Source: Deltaproteobacteria bacterium
GTDB lineage: Bacteria > Myxococcota_A > Polyangia > JAAYKL01
NCBI GenBank assembly: GCA_030591725.1
Contig: JAUVAN010000003.1
Coordinates: forward strand, 1 to 42,185
Reading direction: 5' to 3'
Length of the DNA stretch: 42,185 bases
The notes beneath the pieces are model-generated. The model was not told the DNA's origin and searched no databases. It saw nothing but the letters and a program-made list of their open reading frames with translations. Below are positions 10,063 through 19,369 of this stretch, one piece after another; the stretch's first letter is position 1; each line of letters opens with the position of its first letter. A program made the position numbers and the translations under genes.

Positions 10063-10923
10063 ATGATCATCGTTCGCTTATCTGGGGGACTCGGGAACCA
10101 GATGTTTCAGTATGCTGCTGGAAGGCGACTTTCTGTTGTTCATGGAACAGCGTTGAAGCTTGATCTATCCTGGTTTGATGATTGGGATGCCAGAACATTT
10201 TCACTGGAATGCTTCGACATGCAAATACAAATCGCAACCAGAGAAGAAGTAGCTGCATTTACAAAAAGGTCATTGTCGAAAAATATTCTGGAGAAACTCT
10301 CGGGAAAACCTCCTGTAACACGAGAGAAATTCTATCATTTTGATCCAAAGGTTTTGTCGCTGTCCGACAAAGAATATCTCGACGGATACTGGCAGAGCGA
10401 GCAGTACTTTTCAGGCGTATCTGACACAATACACGCAGATTATCAGTTCCGTTCGCCCGTTTCCGGCAGAAACAAGTATCTTCAAGAAAAGGTACTTGAT
10501 ACTCAATCTGTCAGTATACATGTCAGGCGCGGAGACTATGTTACTGATCCAAAGACAAACAAGAAGCATGGTACATGCAGCGTCGAATATTATAAAAAAT
10601 GCATTCAGGAATTGAACCAAACACTGTCAGAACCTGTTTACTACGTTTTCAGTGATGATCCCGTTTGGGCAAGAGAGAATCTTTCCGGTTTAATGGACAT
10701 GGCAGAATACATCGACCACAATAAAAATAAAAATGCCTTTAATGACATGCGATTGATGAGTCTCTGCAAACACAATATTGTTGCCAATAGCAGTTTTTCC
10801 TGGTGGGGCGCATGGCTTAATAGAAACAAAGACAAGATTGTCTATGCACCAGAGAATTGGTTTGCCCCCGAGGAAAATAGAGACACGAGAGATCTATTCC
10901 CGCCAGATTGGAACACAAGGTGA
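10063..10923 (+). CDS. Alpha-1,2-fucosyltransferase, GT11 family
   Basis: 'MIIVRLSGGLGNQMFQYAAGRRL', 'VSIHVRRGDYVTDP', 'YYVFSDDPVWARENL', 'NDMRLMSLCKHNIVANSSFSWWGAWLN' are GT11 signature motifs. Confidence 0.95.
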   Translation: MIIVRLSGGLGNQMFQYAAGRRLSVVHGTALKLDLSWFDDWDARTFSLECFDMQIQIATREEVAAFTKRSLSKNILEKLSGKPPVTREKFYHFDPKVLSLSDKEYLDGYWQSEQYFSGVSDTIHADYQFRSPVSGRNKYLQEKVLDTQSVSIHVRRGDYVTDPKTNKKHGTCSVEYYKKCIQELNQTLSEPVYYVFSDDPVWARENLSGLMDMAEYIDHNKNKNAFNDMRLMSLCKHNIVANSSFSWWGAWLNRNKDKIVYAPENWFAPEENRDTRDLFPPDWNTR

Positions 10924-10957
10924 TTGAAATGCCCGAGAAGAAAAACAGGAAGGGAAG

Positions 10958-11128
10958 ATGACCACGCCCCAAACGCCATTAGTCAGTGTTGTTATCACAA
11001 CATATAACAGGGCGGAAATGATTTGTGAATCTCTCGACTCCGTGCTGGAGCAGGACTTTGATTCATACGCAAGAATAATGGTTGCTTTTCGAAGAAGTTT
11101 CAAGATTCCTATGAATGGGATAAACTAG
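10958..11128 (+). pseudogene. Truncated N-terminal remnant of a GT2 glycosyltransferase (56 aa)
   Basis: Translation read by hand: MTTPQTPLVSVVITTYNRAEMICESLDSVLEQDFDSYARIMVAFRRSFKIPMNGIN*. The first ~37 aa are a GT2 N-terminus, then it diverges and stops. Preceded by AGGAAGGGA. Below the ORF-track size cutoff. Confidence 0.75.
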
Positions 11129-11129
11129 A

Positions 11130-11858
11130 ATGAGAGTTCGCAATATTATAGAGTCGCTGATGCCCAAGGTTGGAAGGGGTAACGAAGGCTTCCGTGAACG
11201 TTGGTTGGAAGAAGCCCTATTAAACATTCCTGACAACAGCAGGATTTTGGATGCCGGAGCTGGAACTCAACGGTATCGAAAATACTGCAGGCACTTGGAA
11301 TACGTTTCGCAGGATTTTGGGGAGTACGACGGAAAAGGTGATAATGCGGCGCTCCAAAAAGGGAAATTTGATTATGGAAAGTTGGACATTATCAGTGATA
11401 TTGTTTCAATTCCTGAACCAGATACATCTTTTGACGCAATAATGTGTATCGAGGTACTGGAACATTTGCCTGATCCTGTTCAGGCCATCAGGGAATTTAC
11501 CCGGTTACTCAAACCTAACGGGCATCTGATTCTTACGGCTCCATTCTGTTCATTTACCCATTTTGCCCCATATCATTTCGGTACCGGCTTCAATGAATAT
11601 TGGTATGAAAAACATCTGTTTGAAGACGATTATGTAAAAATAGACATGTGCAAGAATGGCAATTATTTCGAATTTCTGTCCCAGGAGATTCACAGAATTC
11701 CTTCCGTTTCAAGTCGTTATTCAAAAAGCAAGCCCAATCTGATTGAATCATTGAGTATTGTTGTTCTGCAAAGAATGCTCTTTCGTTTCAGCCAAAGAGA
11801 CCAGGGTTCTTCAGAGTTTTTGTGTTTTGGACATTGTATACATGCGAGAAAAACATGA
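11130..11858 (+). CDS. Class I SAM-dependent methyltransferase
   Basis: 'NSRILDAGAGTQRYRKYC', 'DAIMCIEVLEHLPDPVQAIREFTRLLKPNGHLILTAPF'. Confidence 0.9.
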   Translation: MRVRNIIESLMPKVGRGNEGFRERWLEEALLNIPDNSRILDAGAGTQRYRKYCRHLEYVSQDFGEYDGKGDNAALQKGKFDYGKLDIISDIVSIPEPDTSFDAIMCIEVLEHLPDPVQAIREFTRLLKPNGHLILTAPFCSFTHFAPYHFGTGFNEYWYEKHLFEDDYVKIDMCKNGNYFEFLSQEIHRIPSVSSRYSKSKPNLIESLSIVVLQRMLFRFSQRDQGSSEFLCFGHCIHARKT

Positions 11859-11877
11859 GAAATTGCGGGAGAATAAA

Positions 11878-12672
11878 ATGAAACGACAATTGCAAGGAGT
11901 AAAAAATATCTTGGTGATGTTCGGAGTAGACTTGGGCAAAATGCGAAGAACTTTGCGTGGTTTACCATCATACTATCGCGATTTGCGAATACTTAAAAGT
12001 CAGAGGTCATCGTCAATAGAGCAATTTCCGTTCAGAGAGCCATACCCTTGTCTTCACGATCGATATATGAAAAGTGGCGTAGCCAGTGGTCATTACTTTC
12101 ATCAGGATTTATTGGTGGCGAGAAGAATCTTTTTGAATCGTCCGAAAACTCATGTGGATATTGGATCAAGAATAGATGGTTTCGTTGCTCACGTCGCGTC
12201 ATTTCGGCAAATTGAGGTGCTCGATATACGTCCAATGTCGAGGAATATACCGAACATTAGTTTTACAAAAGCTGACCTTATGACGCCAATAGACGAAAAG
12301 TTGACGAATTACTGTGACTCGCTGTCATGCTTGCACGCGCTGGAACACTTTGGACTGGGGAGATACGGAGATCCTGTGAACAATGATGGCTACCTTATGG
12401 GATTGGATAATATGTGGAAGATACTGAAGAAGGGTGGAAGATTTTATTTTTCTGTCCCTATTGGTCCACAAAGGATAGAATTCAACGCTCACAGAGTATT
12501 TTCAGTTAGTTATTTGATGGAACAATTTTCTGGAAAATACAATATTGAACAGTTTTCATTTGTGGATGATAAAGGGGATTTGCATGAGAATGCAACGATC
12601 AATGGCGATGAAGCAGGAAATAGCTTTGGATGCAAGTACGGTTGCGGAATCTTTGAAATGACGAAAATATAG
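11878..12672 (+). CDS. DUF268 family protein (methyltransferase-like)
   Basis: 'THVDIGSRIDGFVAHVASF', 'CLHALEHFGLGRYGDPVNNDGYLMGLDNMWKILKKGGRFYFSVPIG' match DUF268. ATG at 11878 chosen over the earlier overlapping start. Confidence 0.88.
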   Translation: MKRQLQGVKNILVMFGVDLGKMRRTLRGLPSYYRDLRILKSQRSSSIEQFPFREPYPCLHDRYMKSGVASGHYFHQDLLVARRIFLNRPKTHVDIGSRIDGFVAHVASFRQIEVLDIRPMSRNIPNISFTKADLMTPIDEKLTNYCDSLSCLHALEHFGLGRYGDPVNNDGYLMGLDNMWKILKKGGRFYFSVPIGPQRIEFNAHRVFSVSYLMEQFSGKYNIEQFSFVDDKGDLHENATINGDEAGNSFGCKYGCGIFEMTKI

Positions 12673-12733
12673 ATATGGATAAAGGCAACAATCAACGGTT
12701 ATTGCGACATGATAGCTTGGGGAACGAAATAGA

Positions 12734-13537
12734 ATGATAGGGATGGCAAAAAGAATAGTCAGAAGAGTCCTCAAGAGAGCACTCAGGAAAGTGCCAGGAT
12801 ATCGTTACTTTGAGGATTATTGGAAAACATATAGATATCAAGTTCTAAGCGAAGATGAAAAACGCTGTGTCAAATTCTATCAACAGTTTGTCAGGGAAGG
12901 TGATCTGGTTTTCGATGTTGGCGCAAATATGGGAACAAGGACAAAGGTGTTTTTAAAGCTTGGCGCCAGAGTTGTAGCATTTGAACCACAAAAGGCATGC
13001 TCTGATTATCTCAAAACGGTTCTGAAAGAGGAAGACGGTTTTACCCTGGTTGAAGCTGCCCTGGGAGAAGAAGACGGGGAAGCAGAAATGCTCATTAGCA
13101 ACGCGCATACTATTTCTACACTTTCAGAAGACTGGGTGAAGGCAACCAGGGAAAGTAGTCGTTTCAATCAATACGAATGGAACAGGAAACAAGCAGTTCG
13201 CGTTACTACATTGGATAATGTCATCAAGAAATACGGAACGCCGTCTTTCATAAAAATAGACGTTGAAGGCTATGAGAACGAAGTTCTAAAAGGTTTGTCG
13301 ACTCCGATACAATGCATTTCAATTGAATTCGCTGCTGAAGTTATCGAAAATACCTATAAATGTATTGAACACCTGTCCTCACTCTCAACTGTGTCATTTC
13401 AATATTCAGAAGGCGAGTCCATGGAGTTTAGTCTTCCGACATGGGTTTCAAAAAAGGAAATGGAGAACATACTTGAAGAGGTAGCTGAAAAGAATAAATT
13501 GGCATGGGGGGATGTGTATATTGTCAAAAAAGGATGA
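12734..13537 (+). CDS. FkbM family methyltransferase
   Basis: 'DLVFDVGANMGTRTKVFLKLGARVVAFEPQ', 'PSFIKIDVEGYENEVLKGL'. Confidence 0.92.
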   Translation: MIGMAKRIVRRVLKRALRKVPGYRYFEDYWKTYRYQVLSEDEKRCVKFYQQFVREGDLVFDVGANMGTRTKVFLKLGARVVAFEPQKACSDYLKTVLKEEDGFTLVEAALGEEDGEAEMLISNAHTISTLSEDWVKATRESSRFNQYEWNRKQAVRVTTLDNVIKKYGTPSFIKIDVEGYENEVLKGLSTPIQCISIEFAAEVIENTYKCIEHLSSLSTVSFQYSEGESMEFSLPTWVSKKEMENILEEVAEKNKLAWGDVYIVKKG

Positions 13538-13539
13538 TC

Positions 13540-14334
13540 TCAAGCCGGCTTCTTGCACACCATTATTTCCGTCGTCGGACTCTCGCTCAATGAAAGCGCA
13601 AGAAACAACTCAAGAGGATATAGAAAACCGCCGATAACCAAACCGGCAAGCTCACTCCGTGAGATAATCTTGCTTGTAAATCGCCAAAAAGCCTTGAGAA
13701 ACACATTATTAGTGTCAACTGGCGCATTCATCAGGCAAAACATGGGGGAGCGATCAAGTATTTCAAACCCGCACCCAGTCAGGAAGTGTTCAATTGTATC
13801 AAGTTGCCTACAGACTTGATGCTTGGACACTATTGTTTCCGTGTGTAAGAAATTTTCAGAGAGAACAAAAAGTCCACCTGGTTTGAGCAGAGAATAGATA
13901 TTTTCAATAGCTTTCTGATACTGTTGGTCATCTATAATATGGAACAAAACGTCAAACGCAGAAATGACATCGAATCTGCGATTGGCGAGAGTTCTGGTAT
14001 CTCCTCCTATATCAACCTGGTAAAATTCATGCTCCGGATATTTTTGTTTCAAATTATCAACTGCTGTTTGGGTCAGATCAACACCGACAAGATTTCGGAC
14101 AGCAAGCTCTCTCCATCTCTCAATGTAAAATCCCGTTCCTGAACCTATATCCAGGACATCGACACTGCGAAAATTTAAGAGCGTTGCTTTCATCTTGCGA
14201 AGAAAAACGTTTCTCCGTACTTTATACAGCCAGGCATTGTAATGCTTTCCAAGTCCAATAAAACCAACCCCTTGCAAATCGAACTGGTTGGATAACCGGG
14301 ATTCCCAATAATCTTTCGTACTAGCAGTCTTCAT
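13540..14334 (-). CDS. Class I SAM-dependent methyltransferase
   Basis: 'DVLDIGSGTGFYIERWREL', 'FDVISAFDVLFHIIDDQQYQKAIENIYSLLKPGGLFVLSENF'. ORF open to 14352; ATG at 14334 (MKTASTKDYWESR) is typical. Confidence 0.9.
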   Translation of the reverse strand: MKTASTKDYWESRLSNQFDLQGVGFIGLGKHYNAWLYKVRRNVFLRKMKATLLNFRSVDVLDIGSGTGFYIERWRELAVRNLVGVDLTQTAVDNLKQKYPEHEFYQVDIGGDTRTLANRRFDVISAFDVLFHIIDDQQYQKAIENIYSLLKPGGLFVLSENFLHTETIVSKHQVCRQLDTIEHFLTGCGFEILDRSPMFCLMNAPVDTNNVFLKAFWRFTSKIISRSELAGLVIGGFLYPLELFLALSLSESPTTEIMVCKKPA

Positions 14335-15350
14335 ACATCCTCCTCCTGGCACGCCAAGCGTCGAAGCAAATCTTTAACGATTTTAACCACGATCAAAGGA
14401 TTTACGTAGCAAGCCAAAGCAATAACATCTAGGGTACGCCTACCATGCCCATCATCCTTTCGACGATAGGCCAAGCCGAGCAGCCTTTCGGAGACATAGT
14501 TGCGTATAAAACGCTTCTCGGCTAGTGATAAAGCACTATTATTCATACCAACCTGGTAAAGTTCGTAGACAAGAGAGGCTGCTTGATGCACTTTTCGCGC
14601 TGATCCACAGTTCTGTCCACAAACACATCGAACTACATCTACGGGCACATCTTCACCCAGGAATTCCGACATCATCGTGTGGAACGCCCTTACCCGGTTC
14701 TGCCGATGCTCCACCGAACGCACTTTCGTGATGTTCGACCGGTGTTGTCGTAGGTGAAGCAATACATCGGGCAAATTTGCCAAACGGGTTACAAGACTTA
14801 GTCGTCGCCATAGGTCATGATCTTGGGCGGTCAACATCTCAGTGCAATAATCGCCGACCTGCTTTACAACCTCTTGTCGCATCATCACCGTAGGGTGTGC
14901 AATAGGAGTGAACAGGCAAAGGCACCACCTCAGAACCTCGTGCGTTTCAGGTGGCTCCCACTTACGGGATATGTTGCCATGTTCGTCAATGATTTGTACG
15001 GCACTTCCTACAACTCCAATCTCGTGATGCATGTCTAGAAAGTGAACCTGTTTGGCTAGTCGCTGTGGTAGGCTTGTATCATCTGCATCCATACGCGCCA
15101 AATATGGAGATCGCACCAGTGACAGTCCACGGTTAAGTGAGCGAGTCAAACCAATGTTACATTCATTCTCGAAATAGCGAATGCGCGGATCATCATACAA
15201 TTGTACTACCTCGGCACTACGATCCGTCGAACCATCATTAATGACAATGAATTCAAAATCGTCAAACGTCTGCTGCAATATGGATTCAATTGCTTGACCA
15301 AGAAAGGCTTCTCCATTGTAAACCGGCATGAGAACACTAACTTGGGGCAT
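14331..15350 (-). CDS. Glycosyltransferase family 2
   Basis: 'PQVSVLMPVYNGEAFLGQAIESILQQTFDDFEFIVINDGSTDRSAEVV', 'YLARMDADDTSLPQRL'. Confidence 0.93.
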   Translation of the reverse strand: MPQVSVLMPVYNGEAFLGQAIESILQQTFDDFEFIVINDGSTDRSAEVVQLYDDPRIRYFENECNIGLTRSLNRGLSLVRSPYLARMDADDTSLPQRLAKQVHFLDMHHEIGVVGSAVQIIDEHGNISRKWEPPETHEVLRWCLCLFTPIAHPTVMMRQEVVKQVGDYCTEMLTAQDHDLWRRLSLVTRLANLPDVLLHLRQHRSNITKVRSVEHRQNRVRAFHTMMSEFLGEDVPVDVVRCVCGQNCGSARKVHQAASLVYELYQVGMNNSALSLAEKRFIRNYVSERLLGLAYRRKDDGHGRRTLDVIALACYVNPLIVVKIVKDLLRRLACQEEDV

Positions 15351-15353
15351 CTA

Positions 15354-15510
15354 GGAATTCTCCAGAACGATTTCGGTGAACAATGCTTGAAAACAGCACT
15401 GATAGGTGTGATCGCGCAGAGTACGAGCGTTGCCGACTTGGCGAATCTTTTCCGCTTCTGTCGAATATGCCAGATAAGACCATACTACATTCAGAAAATC
15501 GTGATGTGCC
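15354..15510 (-). pseudogene. C-terminal remnant of a CgeB/Glyco_trans_1_2-type glycosyltransferase
   Basis: Minus-strand reading 'HHDFLNVVWSYLAYSTEAEKIRQVGNARTLRDHTYQCCFQALFTEI' resembles the GT C-terminus pattern 'Y.L.....a.rIr..G..R.l.dHTY..RF..lf', with no upstream GT body. Confidence 0.5.
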
Positions 15511-15546
15511 GTAATTGACATCGACATTGAAAATCTCACCACCTGC

Positions 15547-16692
15547 CTAGCCCGTAGACTGGCATTTAAGAGCGCACTGGTAAAGATTCCCAAGATTCTC
15601 GACCAATCTCGCGGGTCCAAATCTGTCCAAACAACTCTCGCGAATTCGGGTGTCGTCATAGGAGTCGATATCTTTTTTCATCTTGGTCATCGCCGCCGCT
15701 AATGCATCGATGTCTCCCGCTGGCACCAGAACTCCTGATTCGTCATCAATTATATTATTCGGGCCGCCGCAAGCAGTCGCCACACAAGGCTTCCCACACG
15801 CCATCGCCTCGATGAGCACCACGCCAAACGTCTCGCCATGGCTGGACAGCACGAACGCATCGCAGGACTGCATTTGAGACAAGACCTCGTTTCTGCTCAG
15901 GTCGCCGAGAAAATGAACGCGCTTTTGAATTCCAAGTTCACAAGAGAGGTTTTTGAGATCATCAAGGAGCGTTCCACCTCCGCCGATAACCAACTCCACT
16001 TCGTCTTTGTCGGTGAAAGCTTTGGCGAAAGCTCGCAACAGGTCCTCGTGGCCCTTATTCTCTTTTAGCCAGCCTACATTCAGAAATTTAAAAGGGGTAC
16101 CCGCGCGTGAGTCGGCGGGGCGAAAAACGGGATCGACCATGTTTGGTACCCACTTCCATCCAGACGCACAGCGGCCCACCACCCGCTCAAGAACCTCACC
16201 TAGCGATGGGCTAACCACCGCCAAGCCAGCAGTTTTATCAAAAACTTTTCTTAAAATAGCCAAATGCCAAGGGGGTATTGCCGCACGTTCAAATACCGAG
16301 GCATGCTCCGTGATGACATACGGCACACCACAACGCGAAAATATCTGCAGCGCGGCCGGACCGGAGTAGATAGCGCTTTGCACGTGAATGACATCCGGTC
16401 TTCCGTGTCGGGCTTCGTACTCCCTGAACAATCGATAGAAACTCGCGGTCAACAAGACTAGATTCCAGATTTTGATCGTTATCGGTAGCGCTGGAATATA
16501 CCCGTAGATGGTCTCGATGCCGTCGTCATTATATCGCTCCACCCTTTTCTTGGTGCCCCTTTCCAGCTTCGAGGCAACCACACCGACTCTGAAACCGGCA
16601 TTTTTCAACGCGCGCGCTTGTTCGCGAAAGAAAATGCCATTGGTTGGCTGATCTGGATCGGGGTACCAGGATGGTAAAAAGAGAACATGCAT
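15547..16692 (-). CDS. Glycosyltransferase family 4
   Basis: 'FLPSWYPDPDQPTNGIFFREQARALKNAGFRVGVV', 'HVQSAIYSGPAALQIFSRCGVPYVITEH', 'VLSSHGETFGVVLIEAMACGKPCVATACGGPNNIIDDESGVLVPAGD'. Confidence 0.95.
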   Translation of the reverse strand: MHVLFLPSWYPDPDQPTNGIFFREQARALKNAGFRVGVVASKLERGTKKRVERYNDDGIETIYGYIPALPITIKIWNLVLLTASFYRLFREYEARHGRPDVIHVQSAIYSGPAALQIFSRCGVPYVITEHASVFERAAIPPWHLAILRKVFDKTAGLAVVSPSLGEVLERVVGRCASGWKWVPNMVDPVFRPADSRAGTPFKFLNVGWLKENKGHEDLLRAFAKAFTDKDEVELVIGGGGTLLDDLKNLSCELGIQKRVHFLGDLSRNEVLSQMQSCDAFVLSSHGETFGVVLIEAMACGKPCVATACGGPNNIIDDESGVLVPAGDIDALAAAMTKMKKDIDSYDDTRIRESCLDRFGPARLVENLGNLYQCALKCQSTG

Positions 16693-16807
16693 GAAGATCT
16701 AGTAGCACAACTGAATCGCCTGCCCAACCCGCCGGTGCGCTTCGGGTGAGTAGTTGTGTCCAGTCTCGACTATTTGTTTTTGTTCTTGTTTGAAGTTAAG
16801 TAGACGG

Positions 16808-17998
16808 ATGAGAAATCTCCTTTCATTTGCAAGAATGCTTGTTGTTGTAGCGCTTGGCCTTGTCGTGTTTTCGTCCCGAGCCGTGGCCCAGGAGGGAGGG
16901 GAAGAAGCCCCCACCACCGAAGATACACCACCTGCCGAAGAACCACCGCCCGCCGAAGAAGCGCCGCCTGCGGAAGAGGCTCAGCCTGCGGAGGAAGCTC
17001 CTGCTACGGAAGAGGAGCCGCCGGTCGAGGAAGAGCCACCGCTTGCGGAAGAACCGCCCCCCGAGGAGCCGCCGGTCGAGGAGGAAGAGCCGCCTGTGGA
17101 AGATCCCCCGTTATCCGAAGCGGCGATACTCGCCGCCGAGCGAGCGGCCAGGGCCAATGCGGCCGCTGCTGCCCCTTCGGTACCGCCTCCGTATGTTGAA
17201 CAACAGGCTGTCCCCCCGGAGGAACCCGCCGCGATCGATCCACCCAAGAAACCGGCTGCAATGCCGGATGAGGAGGAGGGGAAGGAAAAAGAAGAGGAGG
17301 AGGATATCTTCTCCTGGTTTTCGGTGGCTCCACAAGTGGGGTTCGCCTACTTCCCGGAGTCAAAATTCACGGTTGAGCAGTATGGCCGGACGGTAAATTT
17401 AACGGTGAAATCCCGAAAGGCCTTCGTTGGCAAAATCCACCTGGATCTGGGCGGAGATGGTATCGCGTTGGAGATCTCTCCGTTCCTGGCTTTGGAATCT
17501 GACGGCAGTGATTTTTCGAAACTCTCGGTCAACCCGGTGGCTGCTACGGGAGGGGTCGGAGGTGATTTCATAGCGGTAGGCGGCCAGCTCAGCCTGGTTT
17601 ACAGATTTGGAAGCGGGCCCTTCTTTCCGCACCTGGGACTGGGTTTCCACGGCGCCTACCTGATCAGCGACGCGATAGAATACGGCGCCGAGCTGTACGG
17701 GAGGATCCCTCTGGGTTTCACCTGGTATTTTGCCGAGCACGCTGCGCTCGTCATGGAGATAGGCTTTTTGTACGGGGTCACGGGCATCAAGGGCAAGGTG
17801 ACCATTGATATGAACTCGATCTATGAAGACTACGACATTGATCCCGATGACTTCGATCCCGACAATCCCCCGGCGGGTATGAGCGAGACAGAACTGGATG
17901 CCATGTTGCAGGGTCAGATCGAGAAGGAGCTGAACAAGGCGGTAAAGTTCGGCAAGGGATTCGGTTTCGACGCGCTCATCGGTATTCGTTTTCCCTGA
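16808..17998 (+). CDS. Secreted outer-membrane beta-barrel-like protein with long Pro/Glu-rich linker
   Basis: Signal peptide 'MRNLLSFARMLVVVALGLVVFSSRAVAQ', about 85 aa of EEPPPAEEAPP repeats, then alternating amphipathic strands 'GFAYFPESKFTVEQYGR...GLGFHGAYLISDAIEYGAELYGRIPLGFTWYF'. ATG at 16808. Confidence 0.75.
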   Translation: MRNLLSFARMLVVVALGLVVFSSRAVAQEGGEEAPTTEDTPPAEEPPPAEEAPPAEEAQPAEEAPATEEEPPVEEEPPLAEEPPPEEPPVEEEEPPVEDPPLSEAAILAAERAARANAAAAAPSVPPPYVEQQAVPPEEPAAIDPPKKPAAMPDEEEGKEKEEEEDIFSWFSVAPQVGFAYFPESKFTVEQYGRTVNLTVKSRKAFVGKIHLDLGGDGIALEISPFLALESDGSDFSKLSVNPVAATGGVGGDFIAVGGQLSLVYRFGSGPFFPHLGLGFHGAYLISDAIEYGAELYGRIPLGFTWYFAEHAALVMEIGFLYGVTGIKGKVTIDMNSIYEDYDIDPDDFDPDNPPAGMSETELDAMLQGQIEKELNKAVKFGKGFGFDALIGIRFP

Positions 17999-18010
17999 AT
18001 CAGCATTTTT

Positions 18011-19279
18011 TTATGCGCGAGCCCAGGGCTTCGCGATTACACCGGTTCTCACCAGCGCAAACAGGGCGAGGAGATTGCACGCGGTCGCGACGGCAATTAC
18101 GCCCCAGTTACCCTGTATGAACGGACCGATCTTCATCACCACATCGATGAGGATCAACCCCATGGAGGCGATGAGGTACCAACGAATAAGCCATGAGGTT
18201 CGTTCGCTCAAGGAGGCCTTGAAGATCAATTTGAATGCGGGCCCCAGCAGCCAGAGGTGAAGAAAAGGGTTCACCAGCAGGTTCTCGTTGTAGTGGGTGT
18301 CAAAGTGGGTGGTCGCGGTCCAGTACAGGAGGAGCATGAGTCCGCCCAGTCCGGCGATCAGCCCCCAGACGAGCAGGCCGAGCCCGGTCAGGCGCGCCGC
18401 GATCTTGCGTTTTCCAAGCGCGATGGGAAGAAGGAAACCGAGCGCCAGCAGTCCCAGGAGCACCGCCGGAATCGCGGTCTCGTAGGTCGGGGTGACCGAT
18501 TCGACGGCAGGCCCCTGTCTCTTCACGTCGACGCGCTTTCTTGAAACCAGGGGATGGTTGTCGGGACCGATACGGATCTCGTCCAGGTCCTGTGCCAGCA
18601 CCGAGGGAAGAAACTGCTCGTCCCATCGGGTTACCGGCTTGTCTATGGCCGGGCCCAGGGAATACACGATGATCGCGCAAGAAACCGGAAGTCCTTCGAG
18701 AGCATCCAGTGTCCAGTCCCGATATGTGCGCCCGGTGGGTTCCCGATCGTACTTCTTTTTTATTGCGCCCCCGATGGCATCGTCGATGATATCGCGGATC
18801 CTCGTGCAGCAGTTGTCGATGTAATGTCGGTATTCGTACTCGCGGTTTTCCGGCAGGGCGTTGGTGTCAAGTCGGTGAGCGACCTCCCGCGCCTGCTTGG
18901 GGGTCAAATCCAGGGTGCGCACGGTGACCTCGCGGTCGAAATACCGGTAGCGACCGACGATGCCCCTGTAGGTGGTCACCGACACCCAATAGATGAGGAA
19001 TCCCCGAGCGTACTTTATCTGAAGCTCCGGGTCGTTGAAGCTGAAGGTGCCGAAGTTGTAGACCTTCCTGGTCCTGCTCACCTTGTCGTCCACCATCAGG
19101 GCGATGTGCCCGAATCGGGCGAACAGATCCTCGCCCTTGCCCATGGTGAGCACCGAGATCTTGTACCTGTCTTCTGACTTGTCTGGTTGCGCTCTGCACA
19201 GTGCGGGGACAAGCGAAGCACAGGCAACAACGATTACTAGCAGTCCTCGAAACATGGATGTCATTCTAGGACGAAACAC
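18011..19279 (-). CDS. DUF4105 (LNB N-terminal periplasmic) domain protein with C-terminal TM helices
   Basis: 'KISVLTMGKGEDLFARFGHIALMVDD...YNFGTFSF', 'YRHYIDNCCTRIRDIIDDAIGGAIKK' match DUF4105 pattern; signal peptide and several TM segments in the C-terminal part. Confidence 0.85.
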   Translation of the reverse strand: MFRPRMTSMFRGLLVIVVACASLVPALCRAQPDKSEDRYKISVLTMGKGEDLFARFGHIALMVDDKVSRTRKVYNFGTFSFNDPELQIKYARGFLIYWVSVTTYRGIVGRYRYFDREVTVRTLDLTPKQAREVAHRLDTNALPENREYEYRHYIDNCCTRIRDIIDDAIGGAIKKKYDREPTGRTYRDWTLDALEGLPVSCAIIVYSLGPAIDKPVTRWDEQFLPSVLAQDLDEIRIGPDNHPLVSRKRVDVKRQGPAVESVTPTYETAIPAVLLGLLALGFLLPIALGKRKIAARLTGLGLLVWGLIAGLGGLMLLLYWTATTHFDTHYNENLLVNPFLHLWLLGPAFKLIFKASLSERTSWLIRWYLIASMGLILIDVVMKIGPFIQGNWGVIAVATACNLLALFALVRTGVIAKPWARA

Positions 19280-19369
19280 GGCTTTGGTATAGGTGTTCTG
19301 ATTCCGGTTTCGTTATTCATGGGATGATTGACGCTTGCCCACCGTCGCCCTTCGGGCTATGGCGGATGG

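Noticed and set aside
16981-17247. Minus-strand Gly/Ser-rich ORF (GGSSTGGSSSSTGG)
   Set aside because: Antisense shadow of the Pro/Glu repeat in the 16808-17998 gene.
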